Below, one piece after another: positions 1-5,765 of a DNA stretch of 11,087 nucleotides. The stretch is taken from NCBI GenBank assembly GCA_031270875.1, contig JAISXC010000006.1:1-11087 (forward strand), in the 5' to 3' direction. A program made the translations under genes and the position numbers. The stretch comes from Desulfovibrio sp. GTDB taxonomy: Bacteria > Desulfobacterota > Desulfovibrionia > Desulfovibrionales > Desulfovibrionaceae. Below the pieces are notes generated by a model. It searched no databases. It was not told the DNA's origin and saw only the letters and a list, made by a program, of their open reading frames with translations. The first letter of the stretch is position 1; each line of letters starts with the position of its first letter.

Positions 1-1278
1 GTATACCTTCTTTTCAAGGCTTTTGTCAGTGGCCAGACGCAACTGCGCCAACGTCTGATTGGTAAAGCTGTTGGACATGACAAAGCTGGGGTGCCCTGTG
101 GCGCAGCCCAGATTGACGAGGCGGCCTTCGGCCAGCACCACGATGCTGCGGCCGGACCGCAGGGTCCATTTGTCCACCTGGGGTTTGATGTTCACTTTGC
201 TCACGCCCGGCGTTTTTTCCAAGTAACTCATCTCAATCTCGTTATCAAAATGACCGATGTTGCAGACAACGGCCTCATCCTTCATGCCTTCCATGTGAGC
301 GCCGGTGATCACATGCAGATTGCCGGTGCAGGTGACAAAAATGTCCGCTTCGGGCAACGCGTCTTCCACGGTGGTGACTTCATGCCCTTCCATGGCGGCC
401 TGCAGAGCGCAGATGGGATCAATTTCCGTCACCAGCACGCGCGCGCCGAAACCGCGCAAGGACTGCGCGCAGCCCTTGCCCACCTCGCCATAGCCGATAA
501 CGCACACGCACTTGCCAGCCACCATGATGTCCGTGGCGCGCTTGATGCCGTCCGCCAGAGACTCGCGGCAACCGTACAGATTGTCGAATTTGGACTTGGT
601 GACGGAATCGTTGACGTTGATGGCCGGAAAAAGAAGACGCCCGGCCGCTTCAAGCTGGTAAAGTCGATGCACGCCGGTTGTGGTTTCTTCCGAAACGCCC
701 TTCACGCGCGCCGCGACATTCCGCCAGTGCCCGGGGTTTTCCCTGTGGCGCAGGGCCAGACGCTCCAGCACGCAGGCGAACTCCCTGTTGTCGGTGCTCT
801 CTTCGAGCAGGACCGGGTTGTTTTCCACATCCACGCCCTTGTGAATGAGCAGGGTAGCGTCGCCGCCGTCGTCAACAATGAGATCCGGCCCGGAGCCGTC
901 CGGCCAAGTCAGGGCCATTTCCGTGCACCACCAGTACTCCTCCAGGCTTTCTCCCTTCCAGGCGAAGACCGCCGCAAGACCCTGTTGCGCGACTGCCGCG
1001 GCGGCGTGGTCCTGGGTTGAGAAAATGTTGCACGAGGCCCAGCGCAGATCCGCGCCGAGGGCATGCAGGGTTTTGATCAGCATGGCCGTCTGTACGGTCA
1101 TGTGAAGCGAGCCGGTAACGCGCAGGCCCTTGAGGGGTTTTTGCGCCTCGTATCTTCTGACGCACTCCATAAGTCCCGGCATCTCGCGTTCGGAAAGCTG
1201 CATCTCCTTGATGCCGAAATCCGCCAGCCCGATATCCGCCACCTTGCAGGGCAGGGTTAAATCCAGCGGTTTGACCAT
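1..1278 (-). CDS. ahcY: S-adenosylhomocysteine hydrolase (adenosylhomocysteinase), C-terminus cut by window edge
   Basis: Cytosolic NAD-dependent enzyme that reversibly splits S-adenosylhomocysteine into adenosine and homocysteine, removing the inhibitory by-product of SAM-dependent methylation. Translating the minus strand from the ATG at 1278 gives 426 uninterrupted codons to the window edge, beginning [20 protein letters not shown]. The stretch [13 protein letters not shown] places the conserved catalytic Lys, Asp and Cys at about K228, D232 and C237, and the Rossmann motif GYGEVGKG gives G262-x-G264-x-x-G267. Between the substrate-domain DDGGD and the [11 protein letters not shown] motif there is an extra segment of about 40 residues, typical of the long bacterial/plant form (about 470-480 residues), so roughly 50 C-terminal residues lie outside. 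The start is supported by AAGGAGA at 1285-1291. The upstream gap is short and divergent from the DUF721 gene; I see no SAM or SAH riboswitch in it and only a poor promoter (TTGACT read on the minus strand at 1350-1345 without a good -10). Confidence 0.97.
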   Translation of the reverse strand, partial: MVKPLDLTLPCKVADIGLADFGIKEMQLSEREMPGLMECVRRYEAQKPLKGLRVTGSLHMTVQTAMLIKTLHALGADLRWASCNIFSTQDHAAAAVAQQGLAAVFAWKGESLEEYWWCTEMALTWPDGSGPDLIVDDGGDATLLIHKGVDVENNPVLLEESTDNREFACVLERLALRHRENPGHWRNVAARVKGVSEETTTGVHRLYQLEAAGRLLFPAINVNDSVTKSKFDNLYGCRESLADGIKRATDIMVAGKCVCVIGYGEVGKGCAQSLRGFGARVLVTEIDPICALQAAMEGHEVTTVEDALPEADIFVTCTGNLHVITGAHMEGMKDEAVVCNIGHFDNEIEMSYLEKTPGVSKVNIKPQVDKWTLRSGRSIVVLAEGRLVNLGCATGHPSFVMSNSFTNQTLAQLRLATDKSLEKKVY

Positions 1279-1378
1279 CACTTGTCTCCTTGCATGAAAT
1301 GGGATATAGCATTCATGTATATTGGTAACAGAGCGGCACGACGGAGTCAATGCGCCCGGCGCGAAGCCCCTGCGGACA

Positions 1379-1765
1379 ATGAGCCCTAGTGTTGTGATGA
1401 AAGCACCGCGCAAACGCAAAAAACTTGACGCCCCTCTCCATGCCGCGGCGGTGCTGGACGCCGTGTTCAGCGCCCTTGGCGCGGGGCCGGAGCATGCCCG
1501 CCTGATACAACTGTGGAAAAACTGGAGCATGGTCATGGGGCAGGAGCTGGCGCCCCTGGCCCTGCCGCTGGGCGTGCGCCGGAATCTGCTGCTCATAGGC
1601 GCGCCTGATTCCATAGCCCTTCAGGAGCTGCATCTGCTGAACACAGAAATTCTGGAGCGCGCCAACGCCTTTATGGAACGCCCTTTTTTTACGGCTGTCA
1701 ACGTACGTTTGTGTTTCGGCAAAAGCGAGCCCGGCATGCAGGGTTTTCTCCAAAAACGCAACTAA
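1379..1765 (+). CDS. DUF721 (DciA-like) protein
   Basis: Small basic protein, 128 residues from ATG 1379. The core, from about residue 27 (LDAVFSALG) to about residue 110, has the DUF721 pattern: a helix, then [14 protein letters not shown], a strand-rich stretch [20 protein letters not shown], then a helix ending in [13 protein letters not shown]. The best-studied DUF721 member, DciA, interacts with the replicative helicase DnaB and is thought to assist its loading; extending that role here is inference. The N-terminus is Lys/Arg-rich (KAPRKRKK). The start is uncertain: the frame is open back to a TTG at 1322, ATGs lie at 1379 and 1397, and none has a convincing Shine-Dalgarno sequence. ATG 1379 overlaps the stop of a 10-codon mini-ORF (1350-1382) as ATGA, which would fit translational coupling. 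It is divergent from ahcY. No clear intrinsic terminator follows, only a T-run at about 1770-1776 without a good stem. Confidence 0.8.
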   Translation: MSPSVVMKAPRKRKKLDAPLHAAAVLDAVFSALGAGPEHARLIQLWKNWSMVMGQELAPLALPLGVRRNLLLIGAPDSIALQELHLLNTEILERANAFMERPFFTAVNVRLCFGKSEPGMQGFLQKRN

Positions 1766-2109
1766 AATTTTTTTAATAAACACTTTGGGATATATGAATT
1801 AATGTACTGCTTCTAAAGAAAAACTTTAAAACCGCAATGCGAAGCCCCGGCGTGACAAAAAATCTGCCCCCCTTGAACGAATGGCACAGCCGCCTTTAGA
1901 GCGCTCCCTCTCCCGCCGATACCATCGCCTGCGGGCAGCGCAACAGGCGGCGCAGGCATAGTTTCATCCCCCGCTCCGGCCTCAACATTTTCGAGAAAAC
2001 CGCAAAAAAAAATCTAGAAAAAATATATTTTTTTATCTTGCAATATTCGGTTGTTATAAAAAAGTAAAAAATTTTTTTATGCGATCTTGCTGTTTTTCCA
2101 CTGCGGTTC
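1766..2109. other. AT-rich intergenic region with A-tract/T-tract palindromes
   Basis: No gene is supported between the DUF721 stop and the promoter at 2110. Two features stand out. First, a perfect 7-bp inverted repeat, GCCTGCG at 1927-1933 and CGCAGGC at 1951-1957, with an alternative pairing CGCCTG/CAGGCG in the same place; no U-run follows, so it is not a standard terminator. Second, the stretch 1998-2080 is extremely AT-rich and contains two palindromes, AAAAAATATATTTTTT at 2018-2033 and AAAAAATTTTTT at 2066-2077, whose centres are about 46 bp apart. A-tracts of this kind bend DNA and can act as UP elements or nucleoid-protein sites; that role is inferred. I see no tRNA, riboswitch or small-RNA signature. 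Confidence 0.6.
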
Positions 2110-2139
2110 TTGACAAGTCTTCACCGACGGTGCTAGCTT
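2110..2139 (+). promoter_or_regulatory. Sigma70-type promoter for the 2198-2575 gene
   Basis: A perfect -35 box TTGACA lies at 2110-2115. After 18 bp comes TAGCTT at 2134-2139, preceded by TG at 2131-2132, an extended -10 arrangement. Transcription would begin near 2146, leaving about 50 nt of leader before the ATG at 2198. The A/T-tract block at 2018-2078 lies just upstream, where an UP element or DNA bend would act. Confidence 0.65.
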
Positions 2140-2197
2140 TGCCCCATAGCTGCAACCCATCTTGCGCACAAAGCGCCTTTGGCGGCGGAGGGACTCA

Positions 2198-2575
2198 ATG
2201 AGCTCGGAAAACAACATGGAAGATATCTGCCTGAAGCATGATAACGGCGCGGATATTCAGTTCCGCGGGCGTCTTTTTTCAGAATGCTCCTGGTATGACG
2301 AGGAAAGCGGAAGTTTCACCCGCCAGAAGCTTTATGTGACGGACAGCAACGAGCAGGTGTATTATATTGTGCGCAAAAACGGCGACGAACACAGCCGCCA
2401 TGCCTACCGTCTCGCCGTGCGCGGGGATTCCTGCATCATTTTCAACGGCACCGCGGAAATCACGCTGGGCTTTGACGCTCTCATGCTGGCTGTACGCGCC
2501 ATCTGCGGCATTGAAGACGGAGCGACGCCCACGCTTTCCCAGGTGGAAGACATGCTCAAAGCCGCCAACTCCTGA
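2198..2575 (+). CDS. Conserved-looking hypothetical protein, 125 residues
   Basis: I do not recognise this family. The start at ATG 2198 is chosen because GGAGGG at 2188-2193 precedes it with good spacing; the frame is open upstream to a TTG at 2162 but that part overlaps the ribosome-binding site. The protein is acidic and soluble-looking, with no signal peptide or membrane segment. Residues 20-90 alternate polar and hydrophobic positions and suggest a beta-rich domain (QFRGRLFSECSWY, then KLYVTDSNEQVYYIVRK, YRLAVRGDSCIIFNG). Residues about 90-125 look helical (FDALMLAVRAICGI, then SQVEDMLKAAN). Three cysteines (30, 79, 103) are scattered and form no metal motif. It has its own promoter (2110-2139) and is the only plus-strand gene in its unit; the next gene is convergent. 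Codon use matches the surrounding GC-rich genes. A real gene is likely; the function is unknown. Confidence 0.85.
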   Translation: MSSENNMEDICLKHDNGADIQFRGRLFSECSWYDEESGSFTRQKLYVTDSNEQVYYIVRKNGDEHSRHAYRLAVRGDSCIIFNGTAEITLGFDALMLAVRAICGIEDGATPTLSQVEDMLKAANS

Positions 2576-2581
2576 CAGCCG

Positions 2582-2642
2582 GCGTTCGCGGGTATTTCAC
2601 TCTGGCGGGATTGTCCTTTTCCCCCCGCAACCCGGCGAACGC
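2582..2642. repeat. Nested stem-loop at the convergent gene junction
   Basis: GCGTTCGC (2582-2589) pairs with GCGAACGC (2635-2642), and GGGT (2590-2593) pairs with ACCC (2630-2633), with one bulged G at 2634. Inside, GCGGG (2605-2609) pairs with CCCGC (2624-2628). The stop codon of the minus-strand membrane gene (2597) lies in the loop. Neither strand shows a proper U-run after the stem (the plus strand continues with A residues), so this is not a textbook terminator. It may still stabilise or end both convergent transcripts. Confidence 0.5.
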
Positions 2643-3478
2643 AAAAAATAATTGGTCACCCAAGTCAACCCCAGCACATAGAGGGCGGCGCTGATGCTGA
2701 CCACGGTATCCCACGGGGGTTCCGCGGACAGGGCCAGCCGCATGAGCAGCGTGCCGATGACGAAGCCGGAATTGCGGAACACCGCCTGAAAAGTGGGCAT
2801 ATACCGCTGGGCAATGAGCACCAGGGCGATGTCGGCAAAAATAAGCACTGTATAAATGGTTTCAAAAAAATTATGGCTGATTCCGCCGTGGAAAAACAGC
2901 CAGGCGTCCCGCATGGCAAAACCGGAAAAAATCGCAAAAAGCGTCAGCGACAGCAGCTTTTTGCTCATCACATAGCGCATGCGCATTTCCGGCCTGTGAA
3001 TGAAGCGTTGCGGCCTGACCAGACGCATGTAGGCGCACAGACAGGCAAAAACGCACAGTGCGCCCAGGCCTGAAATGCCAATGTGCAGGATGGGCTGCAA
3101 ATTGTTGACCACCGAAACCGGCTCCGGCAGTGTGGAAAGCTCCTTGAAGGCATTGCGCAGCAGAATGAGGGAAAGTATTTCGAACTGCTTGCCGACGGAA
3201 CGCGAAATGGAACTGGAAATTGAGAGAATAAGCCCCATGACTTCCAGCCCCAGAATCAACGTAAAGGCGAGATGAATCGCGGCGAAGTGGCTGAGCGGCG
3301 TCAGAACGGCAAGCCTTGGCGGCAGCAGACTCTGGCGGTTCAGCTCAATGCCGATGAGGGCGCACACATAGACCCAAAAAATAAACAGCGCCACGCGGCG
3401 TTGCGTGCCCGGCCGCTCCCATGTCTGGTGCAGCCAGTCAAAAATGTCGGTAAGCGGCTGCAGTTTGTCTATCAGCAT
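2597..3478 (-). CDS. Unrecognised multi-pass membrane protein
   Basis: Inner-membrane protein of 293 residues that I cannot assign to a family. The start at ATG 3478 is supported by GAGGGG just upstream. Hydrophobic segments are visible at about residues 29-47, 64-88, 129-152, 174-196, 205-223, 236-252 and 258-279, suggesting about seven helices. An amphipathic N-terminus (LIDKLQPLTDIFDWLHQTW) may lie on the membrane surface. The long region between helices 2 and 3 (about 89-128: SSSISRSVGKQFEILSLILL, then RNAFKELSTLPEP) is distinctive, as is the basic stretch RPQRFIHRPEMRMR (155-168). No catalytic, transporter or ATP-binding motif is apparent. It lies 59 bp downstream of the toxin gene on the same strand, so readthrough from the toxin-antitoxin promoter is possible, but a good ribosome-binding site suggests independent expression. 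It is convergent with the 2198-2575 gene. Confidence 0.85.
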   Translation of the reverse strand: MLIDKLQPLTDIFDWLHQTWERPGTQRRVALFIFWVYVCALIGIELNRQSLLPPRLAVLTPLSHFAAIHLAFTLILGLEVMGLILSISSSISRSVGKQFEILSLILLRNAFKELSTLPEPVSVVNNLQPILHIGISGLGALCVFACLCAYMRLVRPQRFIHRPEMRMRYVMSKKLLSLTLFAIFSGFAMRDAWLFFHGGISHNFFETIYTVLIFADIALVLIAQRYMPTFQAVFRNSGFVIGTLLMRLALSAEPPWDTVVSISAALYVLGLTWVTNYFLRSPGCGGKRTIPPE

Positions 3479-3537
3479 ATCGGCCCCTCACGATGAGCAT
3501 ACGACCCCCGGCCGGAAGCGTCAAATGGCCGCCCGGC

Positions 3538-3846
3538 CTATTCCGCCTGTTCCGGGGAGAGCAGGGATGCGGGCCACAGGCCGTCTGTGGCGAGGACTCT
3601 TACTATTTCGATTTTGTGGGATTTTTCGAAAACATATACCATCAGATAGGGTATTCTCGGCATCGGCAGCTCGCGCGTTCCTTCCACCCTTCCTTTTCTG
3701 CCGGTCAGCGGAAACCGCGCAAGCCGCTCGGCGGCCAGCCCTATATGCGAAACGATTTTCCTGCCCAGTTCCGGATTCCCCCGCCCTGTAAAAAAGGCCG
3801 CGGTCTTCTTCAAATCAGCGCATGCGGATTTTGACCAAACTATCAT
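3538..3846 (-). CDS. RelE/ParE-family toxin of a type II toxin-antitoxin pair
   Basis: 102-residue protein with the usual length and layout of the RelE/ParE superfamily. The N-terminus MIVWSKSACADLKKTAAFF matches the opening strand and first helix (compare W-S-x-x-A-x-x-D-L). It is followed by the helix ELGRKIVSHIGLAAERLARF (26-45), the central GRKGRVEGTREL (49-60), and the strands IPYLMVYVFE and KIEIVRVL. Family members are mRNA interferases (RelE) or gyrase poisons (ParE); which applies here cannot be decided from sequence. The C-terminal motif is altered: where many relatives have V-L-H-x-x-R/Q-x-W-P, this one reads VLATDGLWP and lacks the His and the Arg/Gln. Start ATG 3846 has a strong purine ribosome-binding site (GGAAGGGGGG) inside the antitoxin gene. 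The two genes overlap by 32 nt, more than the few bases common in such pairs. Confidence 0.85.
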   Translation of the reverse strand: MIVWSKSACADLKKTAAFFTGRGNPELGRKIVSHIGLAAERLARFPLTGRKGRVEGTRELPMPRIPYLMVYVFEKSHKIEIVRVLATDGLWPASLLSPEQAE

Positions 3847-4099
3847 TATCGTTCCCCCCTTCCAGGCATTTTTTGCTCAGCGCGTGAGAGGCCACGCGAT
3901 TGGCCCGCAAGTCGTCCAGTCCCTGACGGACGGCCTTGTCAAACCAGAACAAATTGTCAAGGTGGCCAGCCACCGCCTCCTTTATGATTTCAGATCGCGT
4001 GCAGGCCCTGTGAGCCGCCGCCTCGTCCAGACGAGCCAGCATATCCGGCGCAAAACGGATGCTGATAACCTGGGCTAATTGAGTTGTCGCAGAAGACAT
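3815..4099 (-). CDS. CopG/ParD-like ribbon-helix-helix antitoxin
   Basis: 94-residue DNA-binding antitoxin, upstream partner of the RelE/ParE-type toxin. Residues 11-17 (VISIRFA) form the DNA-contacting strand, 19-31 helix A (DMLARLDEAAAHR) and 34-50 helix B (TRSEIIKEAVAGHLDNL), the ribbon-helix-helix fold. The segment after it (FWFDKAVRQGLDDLRANRVASH) matches the toxin-binding tail of ParD-like proteins. The last 20 or so residues (KKCLEGGNDNDSLVKIRMR) lie largely over the toxin start and ribosome-binding site, so this tail may be partly a by-product of overlap. ATG 4099 has GGAGGG just upstream. Such antitoxins normally repress their own operon, here probably through the inverted repeats at 4126-4178. 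Confidence 0.87.
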   Translation of the reverse strand: MSSATTQLAQVISIRFAPDMLARLDEAAAHRACTRSEIIKEAVAGHLDNLFWFDKAVRQGLDDLRANRVASHALSKKCLEGGNDNDSLVKIRMR

Positions 4100-4125
4100 A
4101 ATCCCTCCAAACTACTATTACACAC

Positions 4126-4178
4126 GCTCAATTGTCTATTTTCGGACGTATTACAGATGTAAATCAACCGTATTGAGC
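4126..4178. promoter_or_regulatory. Candidate operator: inverted repeats upstream of the toxin-antitoxin genes
   Basis: A perfect inverted repeat TTACA-GA-TGTAA occupies 4151-4162. A second pair, GCTCAAT at 4126-4132 and ATTGAGC at 4172-4178, flanks it. Both lie between the predicted promoter (4192-4219) and the antitoxin start (4099), where autoregulation by a ribbon-helix-helix protein usually occurs. The site assignment is inference. Confidence 0.45.
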
Positions 4179-4191
4179 TGTTATTAAAATC

Positions 4192-4219
4192 AATATATGA
4201 TTATTTTTTACAATGTCAA
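4192..4219 (-). promoter_or_regulatory. Sigma70-type promoter for the toxin-antitoxin operon
   Basis: On the minus strand a perfect TTGACA (4219-4214) is followed, after 16 bp, by TATATT (4197-4192), five of six matches to the -10 consensus. The surroundings are strongly AT-rich. Predicted transcription would start near 4185 and give a leader of about 85 nt containing the inverted repeats at 4126-4178. Confidence 0.6.
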
Positions 4220-4549
4220 CTGATTTTTACTATTTTATTGCACGAGCAACAGATAATTATATCCTCAGCCAATTTTTTTCTGATCAATGTAAAGATAATA
4301 ACTCTATTTTCCCATATATTTTACCAGGAAGCGCATCGCCTGAATCAACGAAAACAGGTGGATTTTCCGTCTGAATCGAATGCGCGGCAAAAACAAGGGA
4401 ACAAGCTTTTACGATGGCGATATGGCACGCAAACGCTGAAAACCATGCGGGGGTTAACAGGGAAACGCTTTGACGCCGGAAATCAGTGGCTCCGCCATTA
4501 TTTCACGCGGCAATGTTCTTCGCAGAACGGCATCTTCAAAATAAACCAA
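4220..4549. other. AT-rich intergenic stretch with no convincing gene
   Basis: The plus frame of the downstream glycosyltransferase stays open back to a TTG at 4238, adding 116 codons. The translated residues (MHEQQIIISSANFFLINVKI and onward) do not resemble a glycosyltransferase N-terminus, the TTG has no ribosome-binding site, and base composition is much lower in GC than in the adjoining gene, so I treat this as chance openness. Composition is uneven: very AT-rich to about 4330, near-average from about 4330 to 4530, AT-rich again to the promoter at 4550. The middle part could be the decayed edge of an older gene, but I recognise nothing in it. Confidence 0.5.
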
Positions 4550-4578
4550 TTTACAATAATTGCAAATAATTTTATACA
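4550..4578 (+). promoter_or_regulatory. Promoter immediately upstream of the WsaF-like gene
   Basis: TTTACA at 4550-4555, a 17-bp spacer, then TATACA at 4573-4578. The spacing is optimal and the region AT-rich. The expected transcription start, about 7 bp after the -10 box, falls at or beside the A of the ATG at 4586, so the message could be leaderless. No Shine-Dalgarno sequence lies before that ATG, which agrees with this. Confidence 0.5.
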
Positions 4579-4585
4579 CCGCCGC

Positions 4586-5728
4586 ATGGCTTCAGTCGCT
4601 TTTTCCCCGTCTCCCGGTCAAAGCCGCCTGAACGTCATCCTGCCCGGCCTGGCGGAAGACGCTGCCTTCGGCGGCATGGCCTCGGCGCTTGAACTTGCGC
4701 GGCATCTGGCGCCCCGATACGGCGCCTGCCGCTTTGTCTCCCTCTATGACGACGAGGCCCGCTTCCGGCGGAACAACGCCCGCCCGCATCGGCTCATCGG
4801 CGCCGCCGAGTGTTTCTTTGCCACATCGGACGAGCCGTTGCCCTGCCATTGCGGAGACGTTTTTCTTGTCACCTACTGGCCCGGCTTCGCATTCTGGGAA
4901 GCCGCGCACAACGCGCGGCTGGAGCACGCCCTGCCGGCGCTGCCCTTTTACTATTTCATTCAGGATTATGAGCCTTCCTTTTCCCCTCTCGGACAAAAGC
5001 ACGCCCTCACGCTCAAAAGCTACGCCCGCGGCGAACTCACGCACGCGGTTGTCAACTCGGGCTGGCTGGCCGAACATCTGAAAAAACACGGCCACTCCTT
5101 TGCCAGAGAATATGTGCTCACCCCTTCCCTGAACAGGGATATCGCCGGCTGGCTGCAAAAAACCGATTTTCGCCTTCCGCCAAAGGGCGGCGGGCAGACT
5201 ATCATTCTCTTCTACGGACGGCCCGGACTGGCGCGAAACTGTTTTGAACTGGGGGTTGAAACATTGGGCCGTTTCTTTTCCGGCCTGCCTCCGTCCGGAC
5301 GCCGGCGCTTTCTGCCCCTGAGCGTCGGCCTGCCGCACGGGGATATCGCCCTTGCCGACGGAGCCGTGCTGAAAAGTCTGGGGCGCCTGCCCATACATGA
5401 CTATATCGCCCTGCTCGCCAAAGCCCATGTCGGGCTTTCTCTCATGATATCGCCCCACCCCTCCTACCCGCCGCTGGAAATGGCCCTCTTCGGCATGCCC
5501 ACCGTTACCACTGACTACGGCAGCAAAAAAATGCGGGAAGCCCATCCCCTGCTGTTCTCCGCCGCCTGGCCGGAAGTCGGCGAGCTTCTCCCCTTGCTGC
5601 GCGAGAGCGCGGCCAGGGCGCAAAAGCTCAAGCCCGTCGCGCAGAGAGCAATCATGCCCGGCGTGCTCAGCAAACTGGACTGGGCGGAAAACTTCGCCTC
5701 GCTCGACATCGCGCCCATCATGCCCTGA
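4586..5728 (+). CDS. WsaF-like glycosyltransferase (GT4-type, possible rhamnosyltransferase)
   Basis: 380-residue cytosolic or peripheral glycosyltransferase of GT-B fold. The start at ATG 4586 puts the first Rossmann strand at residues 15-20 (LNVILP), followed by GLAEDAAFGGMASALELARH (21-40), the glycine-rich loop and first helix seen in WsaF-type enzymes. The hallmark stretch is FYYFIQDYEPSFSPLGQ (121-137), the aromatic-rich Q-D-Y/F-E-P motif of that family. The C-terminal domain opens with IILFYGRPGLARNCFELGVE (206-225) and carries the donor-binding region SPHPSYPPLEMALFGMPTVT (289-308), with E298 in the position of the conserved Glu of GT4-like enzymes. Characterised WsaF transfers rhamnose from dTDP-rhamnose in S-layer glycan assembly; the sugar used here is unknown. 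It is convergent with the TagF-like gene, separated by 24 bp. Extension to TTG 4238 is possible but disfavoured. Confidence 0.85.
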   Translation: MASVAFSPSPGQSRLNVILPGLAEDAAFGGMASALELARHLAPRYGACRFVSLYDDEARFRRNNARPHRLIGAAECFFATSDEPLPCHCGDVFLVTYWPGFAFWEAAHNARLEHALPALPFYYFIQDYEPSFSPLGQKHALTLKSYARGELTHAVVNSGWLAEHLKKHGHSFAREYVLTPSLNRDIAGWLQKTDFRLPPKGGGQTIILFYGRPGLARNCFELGVETLGRFFSGLPPSGRRRFLPLSVGLPHGDIALADGAVLKSLGRLPIHDYIALLAKAHVGLSLMISPHPSYPPLEMALFGMPTVTTDYGSKKMREAHPLLFSAAWPEVGELLPLLRESAARAQKLKPVAQRAIMPGVLSKLDWAENFASLDIAPIMP

Positions 5729-5739
5729 AAAGCGGCCCG

Positions 5740-5765
5740 CCTGTTCCGGCAATCAGGAACGCAGG
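5740..5765. terminator. Weak stem-loop between the convergent glycan genes
   Basis: CCTG-TTCC (5740-5747) pairs with GGAA-CAGG (5756-5759 and 5762-5765), with a 2-nt bulge and an 8-nt loop. On the minus strand a run of four U follows about 10 nt later. It includes the stop of the minus-strand gene. This is a poor but possible bidirectional 3' structure. Confidence 0.25.

Noticed and set aside
91..1020. 309-codon plus-strand open frame opposite ahcY
   Set aside because: It lies entirely antisense to the conserved AhcY coding sequence and has low-complexity composition and no family resemblance.
872..1312. 146-codon minus-strand open frame overlapping ahcY in another frame
   Set aside because: It uses a different frame of the same strand as AhcY, and the AhcY frame has full family similarity.
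1313..1783. 156-codon minus-strand open frame opposite the DUF721 gene
   Set aside because: The plus-strand frame shows the DUF721 pattern; the minus frame looks like non-coding translation.
1927..1957. Inverted repeat GCCTGCG/CGCAGGC as an intrinsic terminator of the DUF721 gene
   Set aside because: It lies about 160 bp past the stop codon and is followed by CATAGTTTC, not a U-run.
4592..5752. 386-codon minus-strand open frame opposite the WsaF-like gene
   Set aside because: It is antisense to a recognisable glycosyltransferase and shows no domain; the plus strand carries the motifs.
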